Shown piece by piece: positions 1 to 7,867 of a stretch of DNA of 36,381 nt. Under the pieces are notes generated by a model, which was given only the letters and a program-made list of their open reading frames with translations, was not told where the DNA came from and searched no databases. This DNA comes from Sebaldella sp. Its GTDB lineage: Bacteria > Fusobacteriota > Fusobacteriia > Fusobacteriales > Leptotrichiaceae. Both the position numbers and the translations under genes were made by a program. Position 1 is the stretch's first letter, and the number at the start of each line of letters is the position of its first letter. The stretch spans positions 1-36,381 of the forward strand of contig JAGOZX010000023.1 of NCBI GenBank assembly GCA_018058425.1. The letters are read 5' to 3'.

Positions 1-84
1 AAGTCATTCTCTCATTTTTTAGTATTTATTTTTCAAATAAAAATATTTAGTTTAAGAAATATTATTTGATTTTTCCATATAATT

Positions 85-119
85 AAGAAAAGCTGACTCA
101 AAAATACTTTTGAGACAGC
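85..119 (-). terminator. Intrinsic terminator of impX
   Basis: Read on the minus strand, a hairpin with arms GCTGTCTCAAAA and TTTTGAGTCAGC (one T-T mismatch) is followed by TTTTCTT. It lies about 18 bp beyond the impX stop codon and ends that transcript. Confidence 0.85.
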
Positions 120-136
120 CCCTTTTTGAGTTATAA

Positions 137-1090
137 TTATTGATTTGTCTCAAACTTATCTATTTCCTCAATATCAGCTTTGGACATATTAAGATATAAA
201 ATTGCTGAAATTAGTATAACTGCAGCTATAATCTGAACAAAGCTTAAAACTCGATGTCTCAAAACTCCTTCTAATATAACAGATGTTAACGGGAACGCTA
301 ACTCACATAATGTCGCAGTAGAGGCAGTCGTTCCTTTTAGCCCGTAGTAATATGTGAAAACTGCTAAAAGTCCAAAGAATGCGATAAAGAGTGCTAAAGA
401 AAACATACTTTTATTAGATACAAAAGTACCAATTAAATGAGTTTCTCCCTTTATCAAAATAATAACAAACATAATAATACTTGTAAATGTAAATCTATAA
501 AATGTACTTGTAGAAAAATCATATTTATTTAAAACTTTTCTTCCAAAAACAGTACTACTACCAAATGAAAAAGCAGCAAGTAGAGAAAAAAGGCAGGCTT
601 TTATATTATTATTTTCTAAAAGTGAAGGGCTTTTTAACCCAAAAGCTAGTACATAACTTGATAAAATGGCAATTACAGCAACTATATAAAACTTTTTCGT
701 TGGTTTTTCTTTTAGTAAAATAGAGGCCAAAAAGATAGCAAAAATAGGTTGTAATTTTTGTAATAGAATAACCACGCTATACTGACTGAATTGACTTAAT
801 TGTAATGCCTTTACCATAGAAAGAGTTCCAATAACCCCTCCAAAAACAGCAATTAATAAAAAGTATGTAAAGTCACTGGCGGTAAAAACTTTTAAATATT
901 TATATTTTTTAAAAAGAAAAATATTTAAAACTAAAAATGGTATAAAATGGGCAATAAAAACTATGATATCTACATTATAAAAGTGAAATGTAGAAAAATA
1001 TGATGGAGTAAGTAAAACTCCGTCAATACCCCACATAGAAGCCGCAATGATAATCATAATATTACTGAATAATTTAAATTGTTTACTCAT
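137..1090 (-). CDS. impX: EamA/DMT-family transporter, probable riboflavin importer ImpX
   Basis: A 317-residue integral membrane protein with about ten hydrophobic segments, the size and layout of drug/metabolite (EamA) transporters. An FMN riboswitch sits directly in its leader. Established knowledge: an EamA-like gene called impX with an RFN element was described in Fusobacterium nucleatum and Desulfitobacterium and proposed to import riboflavin. The reading frame stays open further upstream, but that extension runs through the riboswitch and leader terminator. I therefore start at the ATG at 1090 (protein begins MSKQFKLFSN), which follows an AGGAGG Shine-Dalgarno sequence at about 1102-1107. 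The gene is monocistronic, divergent from rseP, and has its own terminator. Riboflavin as substrate is inferred from the riboswitch and from the recalled impX precedent; no transport motif proves it. Confidence 0.88.
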   Translation of the reverse strand: MSKQFKLFSNIMIIIAASMWGIDGVLLTPSYFSTFHFYNVDIIVFIAHFIPFLVLNIFLFKKYKYLKVFTASDFTYFLLIAVFGGVIGTLSMVKALQLSQFSQYSVVILLQKLQPIFAIFLASILLKEKPTKKFYIVAVIAILSSYVLAFGLKSPSLLENNNIKACLFSLLAAFSFGSSTVFGRKVLNKYDFSTSTFYRFTFTSIIMFVIILIKGETHLIGTFVSNKSMFSLALFIAFFGLLAVFTYYYGLKGTTASTATLCELAFPLTSVILEGVLRHRVLSFVQIIAAVILISAILYLNMSKADIEEIDKFETNQ

Positions 1091-1111
1091 AATGATGAAT
1101 TTCCTCCTAAA

Positions 1112-1143
1112 TAAAAAAACTCTTAACAAAGCAAATTTAAGAG
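1112..1143 (-). terminator. Leader terminator (expression platform) of the FMN riboswitch
   Basis: On the minus strand, CTCTTAA pairs with TTAAGAG seven bases apart in sequence order across an A/T-rich loop and is followed by seven T. It lies between the FMN aptamer and the impX Shine-Dalgarno sequence, so it is the likely switch: FMN-bound aptamer favours termination, unbound favours read-through. The alternative antiterminator pairing was not worked out. Confidence 0.8.
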
Positions 1144-1155
1144 AGCTAAAACCCA

Positions 1156-1270
1156 ATCTTCTCTTATCCAGACTATAGCTGTCGGTACTGGAATCTAACC
1201 AGTTCATGCCTTTTAAAAAAGCTTGCGGACTTTACCGCCGGTCGGGAATTTCACCCTGCCCTGAAGAATA
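1156..1270 (-). promoter_or_regulatory. FMN riboswitch (RFN element)
   Basis: On the minus strand the sequence carries the conserved RFN blocks in order: TCTTCAGGGCAGGGTGAAAT, then TCCCGACCGGCGGT, AGTCCGC, a variable hairpin around AAGCTTTTTTAAAAGG, CTGGTTAGATTCCAG, ACCGACAGCTATAGTCTGGA and finally AGAGAAGAT, which pairs with the opening TCTTC to close helix P1. This matches the known FMN aptamer core and its six-helix architecture. It is placed between a strong promoter and the impX leader terminator, so it controls impX by transcription attenuation in response to flavin level. Confidence 0.96.
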
Positions 1271-1277
1271 TAATTAA

Positions 1278-1306
1278 ATGATATAATTAATATGTGAAAA
1301 TGTCAA
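1278..1306 (-). promoter_or_regulatory. Promoter of impX riboswitch transcript
   Basis: Minus-strand TTGACA (1306-1301), a 17-bp spacer and TATCAT (1283-1278). Transcription would start about 8 bp further on, right at the first base of the FMN aptamer, which supports the assignment. Confidence 0.8.
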
Positions 1307-1364
1307 TAGTAATAATTTGAATTCTAGTATATAATATAAAGATAAATAATGACAAGGAGAAATT

Positions 1365-2396
1365 ATGAGTATAATAATAACAGTACTTCTATTAGGGATA
1401 ATAGTATTTATCCATGAATTTGGACATTTTATTACAGCGAAATTATTTCACATGCCTATTTTGGAATTTTCAATAGGAATAGGGCCAAAATTAATATCAA
1501 AGAAAATAAATACAACAGCTTATTCAATTAGAGCAATTCCGTTTGGGGGATTTGTAAGTATAGATGGAATGGAAGTAGAAACAGGAAAAGAAGTAGAGAA
1601 TGGTTTTAATTCTCAAAATCCAATAAAAAGATTAATTGTTTTATTTGCAGGTGTTGCAATGAATTTTTTATCTGCGATAATTGTATTATTTATGTTATTT
1701 ACAATAACTAAAACAGTTCCGCCAACTTCTGTAACCCCGAAAATAAAAACTATTTTAGAGAGTTCACATTCTAATAATATTTTAAAAGTGGGAGATATAA
1801 TTACAAGTATCGATGGAGTTAAGATAAATAACTGGAGAGAATTAACAGTAGAAATGAGTAAATTAAATAATGAAAAATATAATAATCAAGATATAGAGAT
1901 AAAAGTTAATAGGGAAAATAAGGAAGTTATTTTAAAAACTAAATTGACTTATAATGAAGAAAGTAAGACATATATTCTAGGAGTGGAACCTGAGATGCCT
2001 CATATTAATATATTGGAAAGAGCAAAGCTTTCAGTAGTTTCATTCTTTAGTATATTAAGTGAAATGTTAAAAGGAATAGCAAGTCTTTTTACAGGTAAAG
2101 TGGGTATGAATCAGTTAACAGGTCCTGTTGGACTGACAAAAGTAGTAGGAGAAGCTTATTCTAGCGGAGGTTTTATTATTTTGTTAAACTTTTTCGTTTT
2201 TTTATCTATTAATATTGGACTAGTAAATTTACTACCCTTTCCAGCGCTTGATGGTGGAAGAATCATATTTGTATTATTAGAGTTAGTTGGAATAAAAGTA
2301 AATAAAAAAATAGAAGAAAAATTTCATATTGTTGGCTTTGCCTTATTAATTGGATTAATGGCATTTATCGTATTCAATGATATTAGGAATTTTTGA
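1365..2396 (+). CDS. rseP: Site-2 intramembrane zinc metalloprotease RseP
   Basis: 343 residues, the usual size for a one-PDZ RseP/RasP. The zinc-binding HEFGH motif is at residues 17-21 in the first membrane segment. A second hydrophobic segment (about 90-115) precedes a single PDZ-like domain (about 120-205). The third metal ligand region, FPALDGGR, is at about 292-299, followed by a last membrane segment. The family cleaves anti-sigma factors and remnant signal peptides inside the inner membrane. The ATG follows AAGGAG by seven bases. A TATAAT box at 1330-1335 has no clear -35. An APC permease gene starts 25 bp downstream with no terminator between them, so the two are probably co-transcribed. 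The usual neighbours of rseP (dxr, cdsA, uppS) are not adjacent here. Confidence 0.95.
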   Translation: MSIIITVLLLGIIVFIHEFGHFITAKLFHMPILEFSIGIGPKLISKKINTTAYSIRAIPFGGFVSIDGMEVETGKEVENGFNSQNPIKRLIVLFAGVAMNFLSAIIVLFMLFTITKTVPPTSVTPKIKTILESSHSNNILKVGDIITSIDGVKINNWRELTVEMSKLNNEKYNNQDIEIKVNRENKEVILKTKLTYNEESKTYILGVEPEMPHINILERAKLSVVSFFSILSEMLKGIASLFTGKVGMNQLTGPVGLTKVVGEAYSSGGFIILLNFFVFLSINIGLVNLLPFPALDGGRIIFVLLELVGIKVNKKIEEKFHIVGFALLIGLMAFIVFNDIRNF

Positions 2397-2421
2397 TTTA
2401 TTAGGAAGGTAAAAATAAAAC

Positions 2422-3744
2422 GTGGAAAAACAACTACATAAAAAGTATGGTGCTTTTGTAGCACTATCAATGGTAATAGGAATAGTAATTGGTATAGGGA
2501 TATTTTTTAAATCAGGAACAATATTAAAAGCAGCAGGAGGCAATCCTAAAATTGCTTTGTTGGCTTGGTTGATTGGTGGAATAATTACTATTTTTTCAGG
2601 TTTAACTACAGCAGAGATAAGTGCTGCAATACCAGAAGCAGGGGGAATAGTCACGTATATTGAAAGAATTTACGGAAGATTATTTTCATATATTGTAGGA
2701 TGGACACTTTGTGTCCTTTATATGCCAGCTATAGAAGCAATAATTGTATATTATTTTTCAATATTTTTATTAAATTTTTTAGGCTTGGAATCAAGTCACC
2801 TGCTTATGATGTCAATCTCTTTTGGAACACTTACCTTTGTTAGCTTTATAAATATGTTTACTAAAAAGGCTGGAGGAGTTATTCAAGTTGTTTTTACAGC
2901 AGCTAAGCTAATTCCTATAGCATTATTAATCATATATGGATTTTTAAATGGGAATGTATTATCAAGTATAAAACCGTATGATTTGGTAAGTACTAATACT
3001 GGAAAGCCATTTATACTACTATTAGGTATGGCTTTAGTTCCTGTTATGTTTTCCTTTGATGGATGGATCTATGTGAGTTCTATTTCTGGAGAAATGAAAA
3101 ATTTAAAAAGAGATCTTCCAAGAGCTATAATATGGGGACTTGGTATAATAACAGGCGTTTATTTACTTTTTAATATAGCGTTATTATCAGCTTTTCCTGT
3201 AAATAGAATTATAAACGAGGGTGTCTTTGGAGTTGCCATAAAATTATTTGGAGCAAATGGAGCAAAATTTATATTTTTTGGTATTGTAATTTCAGCATTT
3301 GGGGGCTTAAATGGTTTTATAATAGCGAGTCCGAGAATTCCATATAATTTAGCAATTGAAGGAATGTTTCCTTTTAAAAATATAATAGGAAAGGTAAATG
3401 AAAAGCATGATCAACCTATAAATGCATCTATTTTAACTTATGTATTAGCATGTATATATTTAGGGCTTATATTTTTCACCAGAAATCCTGATGTTTTTGG
3501 AGATATACCTGTTGCAGTGTTTTGGATATATTACACATTTTTATTTATTGGTGTTATTATTCTTAGAAAAAAGCATCCTGATTTGGAGCGTCCATATAAA
3601 GTTCCTTTTTATCCAGTTATTCCAATTTTAGCAGCACTAAGTGGAGTAACAATTGCAATATATGCAGCTATTGCAAATCCTTTATATATGTTAATATCTA
3701 TAATAATAATATTAGCAGGGCTTCCATTTTATAAGAAAAAATAA
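2422..3744 (+). CDS. APC-superfamily amino acid permease
   Basis: 440 residues with about twelve hydrophobic segments. The N-terminal stretch VIGIVIGIGIFFKSGTILK carries the glycine-rich GIGIF signature of amino acid-polyamine-organocation (APC) transporters, and PEAGGIVTYIERIYG in segment 2-3 is also typical of this family. It imports or exchanges amino acids at the inner membrane. The closest recognisable subgroup is the LAT/SteT-like serine/threonine exchangers, but the substrate cannot be read from the sequence. It starts with GTG at 2422, preceded by AGGAAGG twelve bases upstream. It lies 25 bp after rseP, probably in the same transcript, and ends at a strong bidirectional terminator. 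Confidence 0.9.
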   Translation: MEKQLHKKYGAFVALSMVIGIVIGIGIFFKSGTILKAAGGNPKIALLAWLIGGIITIFSGLTTAEISAAIPEAGGIVTYIERIYGRLFSYIVGWTLCVLYMPAIEAIIVYYFSIFLLNFLGLESSHLLMMSISFGTLTFVSFINMFTKKAGGVIQVVFTAAKLIPIALLIIYGFLNGNVLSSIKPYDLVSTNTGKPFILLLGMALVPVMFSFDGWIYVSSISGEMKNLKRDLPRAIIWGLGIITGVYLLFNIALLSAFPVNRIINEGVFGVAIKLFGANGAKFIFFGIVISAFGGLNGFIIASPRIPYNLAIEGMFPFKNIIGKVNEKHDQPINASILTYVLACIYLGLIFFTRNPDVFGDIPVAVFWIYYTFLFIGVIILRKKHPDLERPYKVPFYPVIPILAALSGVTIAIYAAIANPLYMLISIIIILAGLPFYKKK

Positions 3745-3785
3745 TAAAAGGGTATTTCAAGATGTAGTTGAAATACCCTTTTTTA
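3745..3785. terminator. Bidirectional intrinsic terminator
   Basis: Perfect 11-bp stem GGGTATTTCAA/TTGAAATACCC (3750-3760 and 3768-3778) with a T run on the plus side and an A run on the other. It separates the convergent APC permease and xdh operons and can serve both. Confidence 0.92.
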
Positions 3786-3799
3786 TTTTAAAATATTTT

Positions 3800-4273
3800 T
3801 TATTTACTCTTTCTTTTTTCCACAGTATTTTCTACAGCTTCCACTATCTTTTGATATCCAGTACATCTGCATAAATTACCTGAAATACCTCTTTTTATTT
3901 CTGCTCTAGTTGGATTAGGATTTTGTTCTAATAAACTAGTAGAAGAAACAATTAATCCAGGAGTGCAAAATCCACATTGTACTGCTCCGGCTTCAATAAA
4001 ACTTTCTTGAACATCAGATAAAGCACCATTTTTAGCAACACCTTCAATTGTTTTAATAGTTTTACCATCAGCCCAAACAGCTAAATAAATACAAGAATCA
4101 ATAGTTGTACCATCAATAATAACAGCACAAGCACCACATTCACCAACACCGCACCCTTGTTTAGCACCAGTTAAATCTAGTCTATTTCTAAGCATTTCTA
4201 ACAATGACTCTTTGGCATCTACCTCAAGAGTATAGTCTTTACCATTTACATTACACGATATTTTTTTTATCAT
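3800..4273 (-). CDS. xdhC: Xanthine dehydrogenase-type 2Fe-2S subunit
   Basis: 157 residues, typical for the small electron-transfer subunit of three-subunit molybdenum hydroxylases. A plant-type 2Fe-2S ferredoxin domain at the N-terminus has ligands C41, C46, C49 and C61 (CGVGECGAC...C). The C-terminal helical 2Fe-2S domain has C100, C103, C135 and C137 (CGFC...CRC). Both clusters are intact. It passes electrons from the molybdenum centre in XdhA to FAD in XdhB. It is the last gene of the operon; its ATG overlaps the xdhB stop by one or a few bases, implying translational coupling. The name follows the E. coli xdhABC subunit scheme and is not the unrelated XdhC maturation factor. Substrate could be xanthine, hypoxanthine or another N-heterocycle. 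Confidence 0.93.
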   Translation of the reverse strand: MIKKISCNVNGKDYTLEVDAKESLLEMLRNRLDLTGAKQGCGVGECGACAVIIDGTTIDSCIYLAVWADGKTIKTIEGVAKNGALSDVQESFIEAGAVQCGFCTPGLIVSSTSLLEQNPNPTRAEIKRGISGNLCRCTGYQKIVEAVENTVEKRKSK

Positions 4274-5142
4274 TATTTCCCTCCTGATGATATCATAATA
4301 GCTTTTTTAGGTAATTCTTTTATTAATTGTTCTCTAAAAGCTTTTGAAGCTCTCCAAGAATCTCTTGCTCTAGAATTTTCTAAACACAGTTCACCAATTT
4401 TATCTAATACCTCAGGGCTAATAGTTTTTCCCTTAGCGTATTCTTCTGCATTATTTACTCTTATTGGTGTAGGTCCAGCAACTCCGAAAGCAATTCTTAA
4501 ATCTTCAATAACACCATTATTTTCTTTTATTAATACTGAACACCCTAAAGTTGCTATGTCCATAGCTTTTCTTGGACTAAATTTTATATAATGACCTTTA
4601 TAGCCATGATAATCTTCTTTTTTTATTTTTATTCCAACTAATACATCAGAATGTTCTAATGCAACTTTTCCAGGACCAAGGTAAAACTCACTTATAGGAA
4701 GTTCACGTTCACCATTGATTCCTTTGATTATTACTGATGCATTATAAGCAAATAATGTAGATGCACTATCAGCAGAAGTAGCACCATTACATATGTTACC
4801 TCCAATAGTTCCAGCATTTCTAGTCTGTGGCCCACCCACAGTACCCACAGCATATGATAAATTATTTAAGTTTTTAGCTATAATTTCATTTTTTTCTACA
4901 CCTGAGAAAGTAGTGGCTGGTCCTATTATAATACTTTCATCAGAATTCATTTTTACTCCCATTAATTCTGGAATTCTAGTTATACCAATTAAGTCTCTTC
5001 CAACATATCCGCTTTTTCTCTCACGAGCCTTAATAAGTACATCAGTTCCACCAGATATAATTAGAGCGTTATCATTGTTTTTTAGTAATTCTATAACTTC
5101 ATCTACAGTTTTAGCTTCTGTATACCCGCCAATATCATACAT
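4273..5142 (-). CDS. xdhB: Xanthine dehydrogenase-type FAD-binding subunit
   Basis: 289 residues, the normal size for the medium FAD subunit. The FAD-binding motif of the PCMH fold is visible as IISGGTDVLIKARE near residues 28-41, and the second pyrophosphate loop as NAGTIGGNICNGATSADSA near 108-126. The C-terminal CO-dehydrogenase flavoprotein domain follows from about 175. It accepts electrons from the iron-sulfur subunit and passes them to NAD+ or another acceptor. It lies 12 bp downstream of xdhA and overlaps xdhC. An open frame on the opposite strand inside it is a shadow. Confidence 0.93.
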   Translation of the reverse strand: MYDIGGYTEAKTVDEVIELLKNNDNALIISGGTDVLIKARERKSGYVGRDLIGITRIPELMGVKMNSDESIIIGPATTFSGVEKNEIIAKNLNNLSYAVGTVGGPQTRNAGTIGGNICNGATSADSASTLFAYNASVIIKGINGERELPISEFYLGPGKVALEHSDVLVGIKIKKEDYHGYKGHYIKFSPRKAMDIATLGCSVLIKENNGVIEDLRIAFGVAGPTPIRVNNAEEYAKGKTISPEVLDKIGELCLENSRARDSWRASKAFREQLIKELPKKAIMISSGGK

Positions 5143-5154
5143 TTATTTGACCTC

Positions 5155-7446
5155 CTAAATTATTCCTTTATTTTTTAATTTTTCAATTATTTTTTGTGGT
5201 TTTATAGGTAATTCATTAAACTCAATTCCTATAGCATCAAAAACAGCGTTTCTTATAGCTGCAGCAGGACTACAAATAGGAGGTTCTCCTAATGCTTTAT
5301 TTCCATATGGTCCAAAAGGATCATCAGATTCAATAAATAATACGTCTAAGTCAGGTAAATCCATAGATGTAGGCATTTTATAGTCTAATAAATTATTATT
5401 CAATGGTTTTCCAGTTTTTTCATCATAACGAAGTTCTTCGGCCATTCCATAAGCAATTCCCATACCCATTCCACCTTCTACTTGACCTGTGGCTAAAAGT
5501 GGATTTATTATTTTTCCTGAATCATGTGAATTTAGTACACTTAAAATTTCCAGCTGTCCTGTTTTTATATCTAATTCTACCTCTACAAAAGTAGCACCAT
5601 AAGCACTAGATGTGTTTTGAAAATTATTTGAAACTTCTGCAGTTATACACTCAGCCTTTTTCAAATCATAATATGTTTTTAGTGCTAAGTCACCTAAGCT
5701 TTCAATAATTTTATTATTATGTTTATAAACTATATTTCCATCTACAACATCTACATGAAGAGGATCAATATTATGGAATTTTTGTACAGCTTTTAGAATC
5801 TTGTCTTTTAGTTCCTCAGAAGCTTTTCTAACGGCCATACCAGAAACATAACTTTGTCTTGAAGCATAAGCACCAGTATCAAAAGGTGAGTAGTCTGTAT
5901 CAGTATTTTGGTCAGCATAAACATGATCATAAGGTATTCCTGTACTTTCAGAGACCATTTGTCTAAAAGCAGTATCTGATCCTTGACCTATTTCAGTGGC
6001 TCCGATCATCATCTTAACAGTTCCATCTTGATTTAGAGTAAGACGGCAGCCACCAATTTCAAGACTGTAAGGATATACACCAGTTGCATAAGCAAAAATT
6101 GCTATACCTACTCCTCTTCTACGATCTCCACTTTTATAATTTTTAGATTCTTCTTTTTTAGCGTCCCAGTTAAACTTCTCTTTACCTTTAACTATACATT
6201 CATCTAGTTTATTAGAGCAGAAAACAACGTGATTTACAGGGTTTTCTGTATTTTCTTCTACTAGATTTTTACGTCTTAGCTCAATTGGATCAATTCCCAA
6301 TTCGTGAGAAATTTTTTCCATTTGTGATTCCATAGCTAAAAGGACTTGAGGAATGCCATAACCACGCATTGCTCCAGCAGCCGCAGTATTTGTATAAACC
6401 GTTTTAGCTCTATATACCATATTTGGTATTTTATATAATAACTGCATTGAACTTGCACCTTTAGCAACTATTGAGTGACCATGTGAAGCATAAGCTCCAT
6501 TATTTGAAAGAGCATCCACTTCTAAACTTGTGATATGACCATCTTTAGTAACACCAATTTTTGTTTTATAAGATATAGCGTGTCTTACTCTTGTCCAAGC
6601 TAAGCTTTCTTCTCTTTGAAGATCTATCATTACTGGTTCTCCGCCAATAGCCATACTCATAGCAACAACTAATGGTTCGATAGTAATATCTTGTTTGTTT
6701 CCAAAACCGCCACCAATAAGTGGTTTTATAACTCTGAATTTACTCCAAGGCATGTTAAATGCCTGACCTAAAATACGACGACAAATATGCGGGATTTGTG
6801 TAGAAGAAACGCAAACCCATCTTTGATCAGAATCTTTGTAAGCGTAAGCTATTTGATTTTCCATGTGACAATGCTGTACTATTTGAGTTTTATATTCACC
6901 TTCAAAAATATGATCTGCTTTTTCAAATCCTTCTTGTATATCACCAACAGTTGCTACAGTGGATGCAATTAGATTTTTTGTATTTTCGTGAAGCTCAACA
7001 GCTCCTTCTGCAAGTGATTCTTCTGGTGTTAAGTAAAAAGGATACTCTTCATACTCAACCTTTATTTTACTCATTGCTATCTCAGCAGCTAATTCAGTTT
7101 CTGCTATAACCGCAGCTATTTCATCACCATACAGACGTATTCTTTTAGTTAAAATATTTCTATCAGCGATATCTGCTGTTTTAGGATTTAATGAGTAGGG
7201 ATGTCCTGCTGTTGGAAATGATTCTTTTGAAACATCATCAGGTGTTAATATCTTAATTACTCCTGAAACTTTTAATGCCTCACTGATATCCAAATTTTTA
7301 ACCAATCCGTGCGCTATAGTAGATCTAAAGATTTTTCCATAGTACATTTTTCTTTTTGGAAGATCAGCAGTATAATTTGCTTTTCCTTGTACTTTAGAAA
7401 TAGCGTCCCATCTTTCCTCGTTTTTACCGATTGCTTTATAGTCCAT
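5155..7446 (-). CDS. xdhA: Xanthine dehydrogenase-type molybdopterin catalytic subunit
   Basis: 763 residues, matching the separate large subunit of bacterial three-subunit xanthine dehydrogenases. The a/b hammerhead domain spans about 17-125. The molybdopterin-binding signature GGGFGNKQD is at 245-253, AMRGYG (the substrate-orienting arginine region) at 359-364, EIGQGSD at 485-491, and the general-base glutamate region GEPP at 720-723. Hydroxylation of a purine or related heterocycle at a molybdenum centre is the expected reaction. At the position of Glu802 of bovine xanthine oxidase the motif reads Gln (FGNKQ), which I recall as usual for E. coli XdhA-like enzymes. The ATG follows AAGGGG. 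No purine transporter, guanine deaminase or molybdenum cofactor maturation genes are nearby, so the substrate stays open. Confidence 0.92.
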   Translation of the reverse strand: MDYKAIGKNEERWDAISKVQGKANYTADLPKRKMYYGKIFRSTIAHGLVKNLDISEALKVSGVIKILTPDDVSKESFPTAGHPYSLNPKTADIADRNILTKRIRLYGDEIAAVIAETELAAEIAMSKIKVEYEEYPFYLTPEESLAEGAVELHENTKNLIASTVATVGDIQEGFEKADHIFEGEYKTQIVQHCHMENQIAYAYKDSDQRWVCVSSTQIPHICRRILGQAFNMPWSKFRVIKPLIGGGFGNKQDITIEPLVVAMSMAIGGEPVMIDLQREESLAWTRVRHAISYKTKIGVTKDGHITSLEVDALSNNGAYASHGHSIVAKGASSMQLLYKIPNMVYRAKTVYTNTAAAGAMRGYGIPQVLLAMESQMEKISHELGIDPIELRRKNLVEENTENPVNHVVFCSNKLDECIVKGKEKFNWDAKKEESKNYKSGDRRRGVGIAIFAYATGVYPYSLEIGGCRLTLNQDGTVKMMIGATEIGQGSDTAFRQMVSESTGIPYDHVYADQNTDTDYSPFDTGAYASRQSYVSGMAVRKASEELKDKILKAVQKFHNIDPLHVDVVDGNIVYKHNNKIIESLGDLALKTYYDLKKAECITAEVSNNFQNTSSAYGATFVEVELDIKTGQLEILSVLNSHDSGKIINPLLATGQVEGGMGMGIAYGMAEELRYDEKTGKPLNNNLLDYKMPTSMDLPDLDVLFIESDDPFGPYGNKALGEPPICSPAAAIRNAVFDAIGIEFNELPIKPQKIIEKLKNKGII

Positions 7447-7823
7447 TTATTTCCCCTTTCTAGATTTTTTAATATTTATGTTAGGAATTTTAAGTTATAC
7501 GATTTTTAGAATATTTTAGAATATGAATGTAATTTTATAATGTGAGTAGTATATTTTTTATTGTACTATATTTATTATAAAAATTCTATGTTTTTTTAAT
7601 TTTTTTTAAACAGCAAAAATATTTTTTTTGATAGAATTTTTATTATAAAATTTTAAAACTTATAAATGCTGATAATATTCGTTATTCTTTTATTATATAA
7701 CGATAAAATAGATGTGAAAATTAATGATGTTAATAAAAAAATAAAAGATTTACTTTATATTATATTTAATATTATAATAAATAAATTTAATTTCATTAAT
7801 CTATATTTAAATATTTTTTTGAG
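7447..7823. other. Gene-free AT-rich stretch upstream of xdhA
   Basis: No credible gene. It must hold the xdh promoter, but no convincing -35/-10 pair stands out among many A/T runs. The one structured element is a 13-bp inverted repeat, ATAAAAATTCTAT at 7577-7589 and its complement at 7631-7643, 41 bp apart. An open frame at 7666-7866 lacks a Shine-Dalgarno sequence and consists of Ile/Asn/Lys-rich translation of A/T runs, so I do not call it. Confidence 0.5.
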
Positions 7824-7853
7824 AAATAAAAAAACAGACAAAAAAGTCTGTTT
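7824..7853 (-). terminator. Intrinsic terminator of glcD-like gene
   Basis: On the minus strand AAACAGAC pairs with GTCTGTTT across six T and runs into TTTTTATTT, about 15 bp past the stop codon. Confidence 0.88.
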
Positions 7854-7867
7854 CATTTTTTTATAAA

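Noticed and set aside
1091-1207. Extended ImpX N-terminus
   Set aside because: It would read through the leader terminator and part of the FMN aptamer; the ATG at 1090 has AGGAGG.
7666-7866. 66-codon open frame on the plus strand between xdhA and the GlcD-type gene
   Set aside because: No Shine-Dalgarno, composition is Ile/Asn/Lys/Phe from A/T runs, and it runs through the terminator of the convergent gene.
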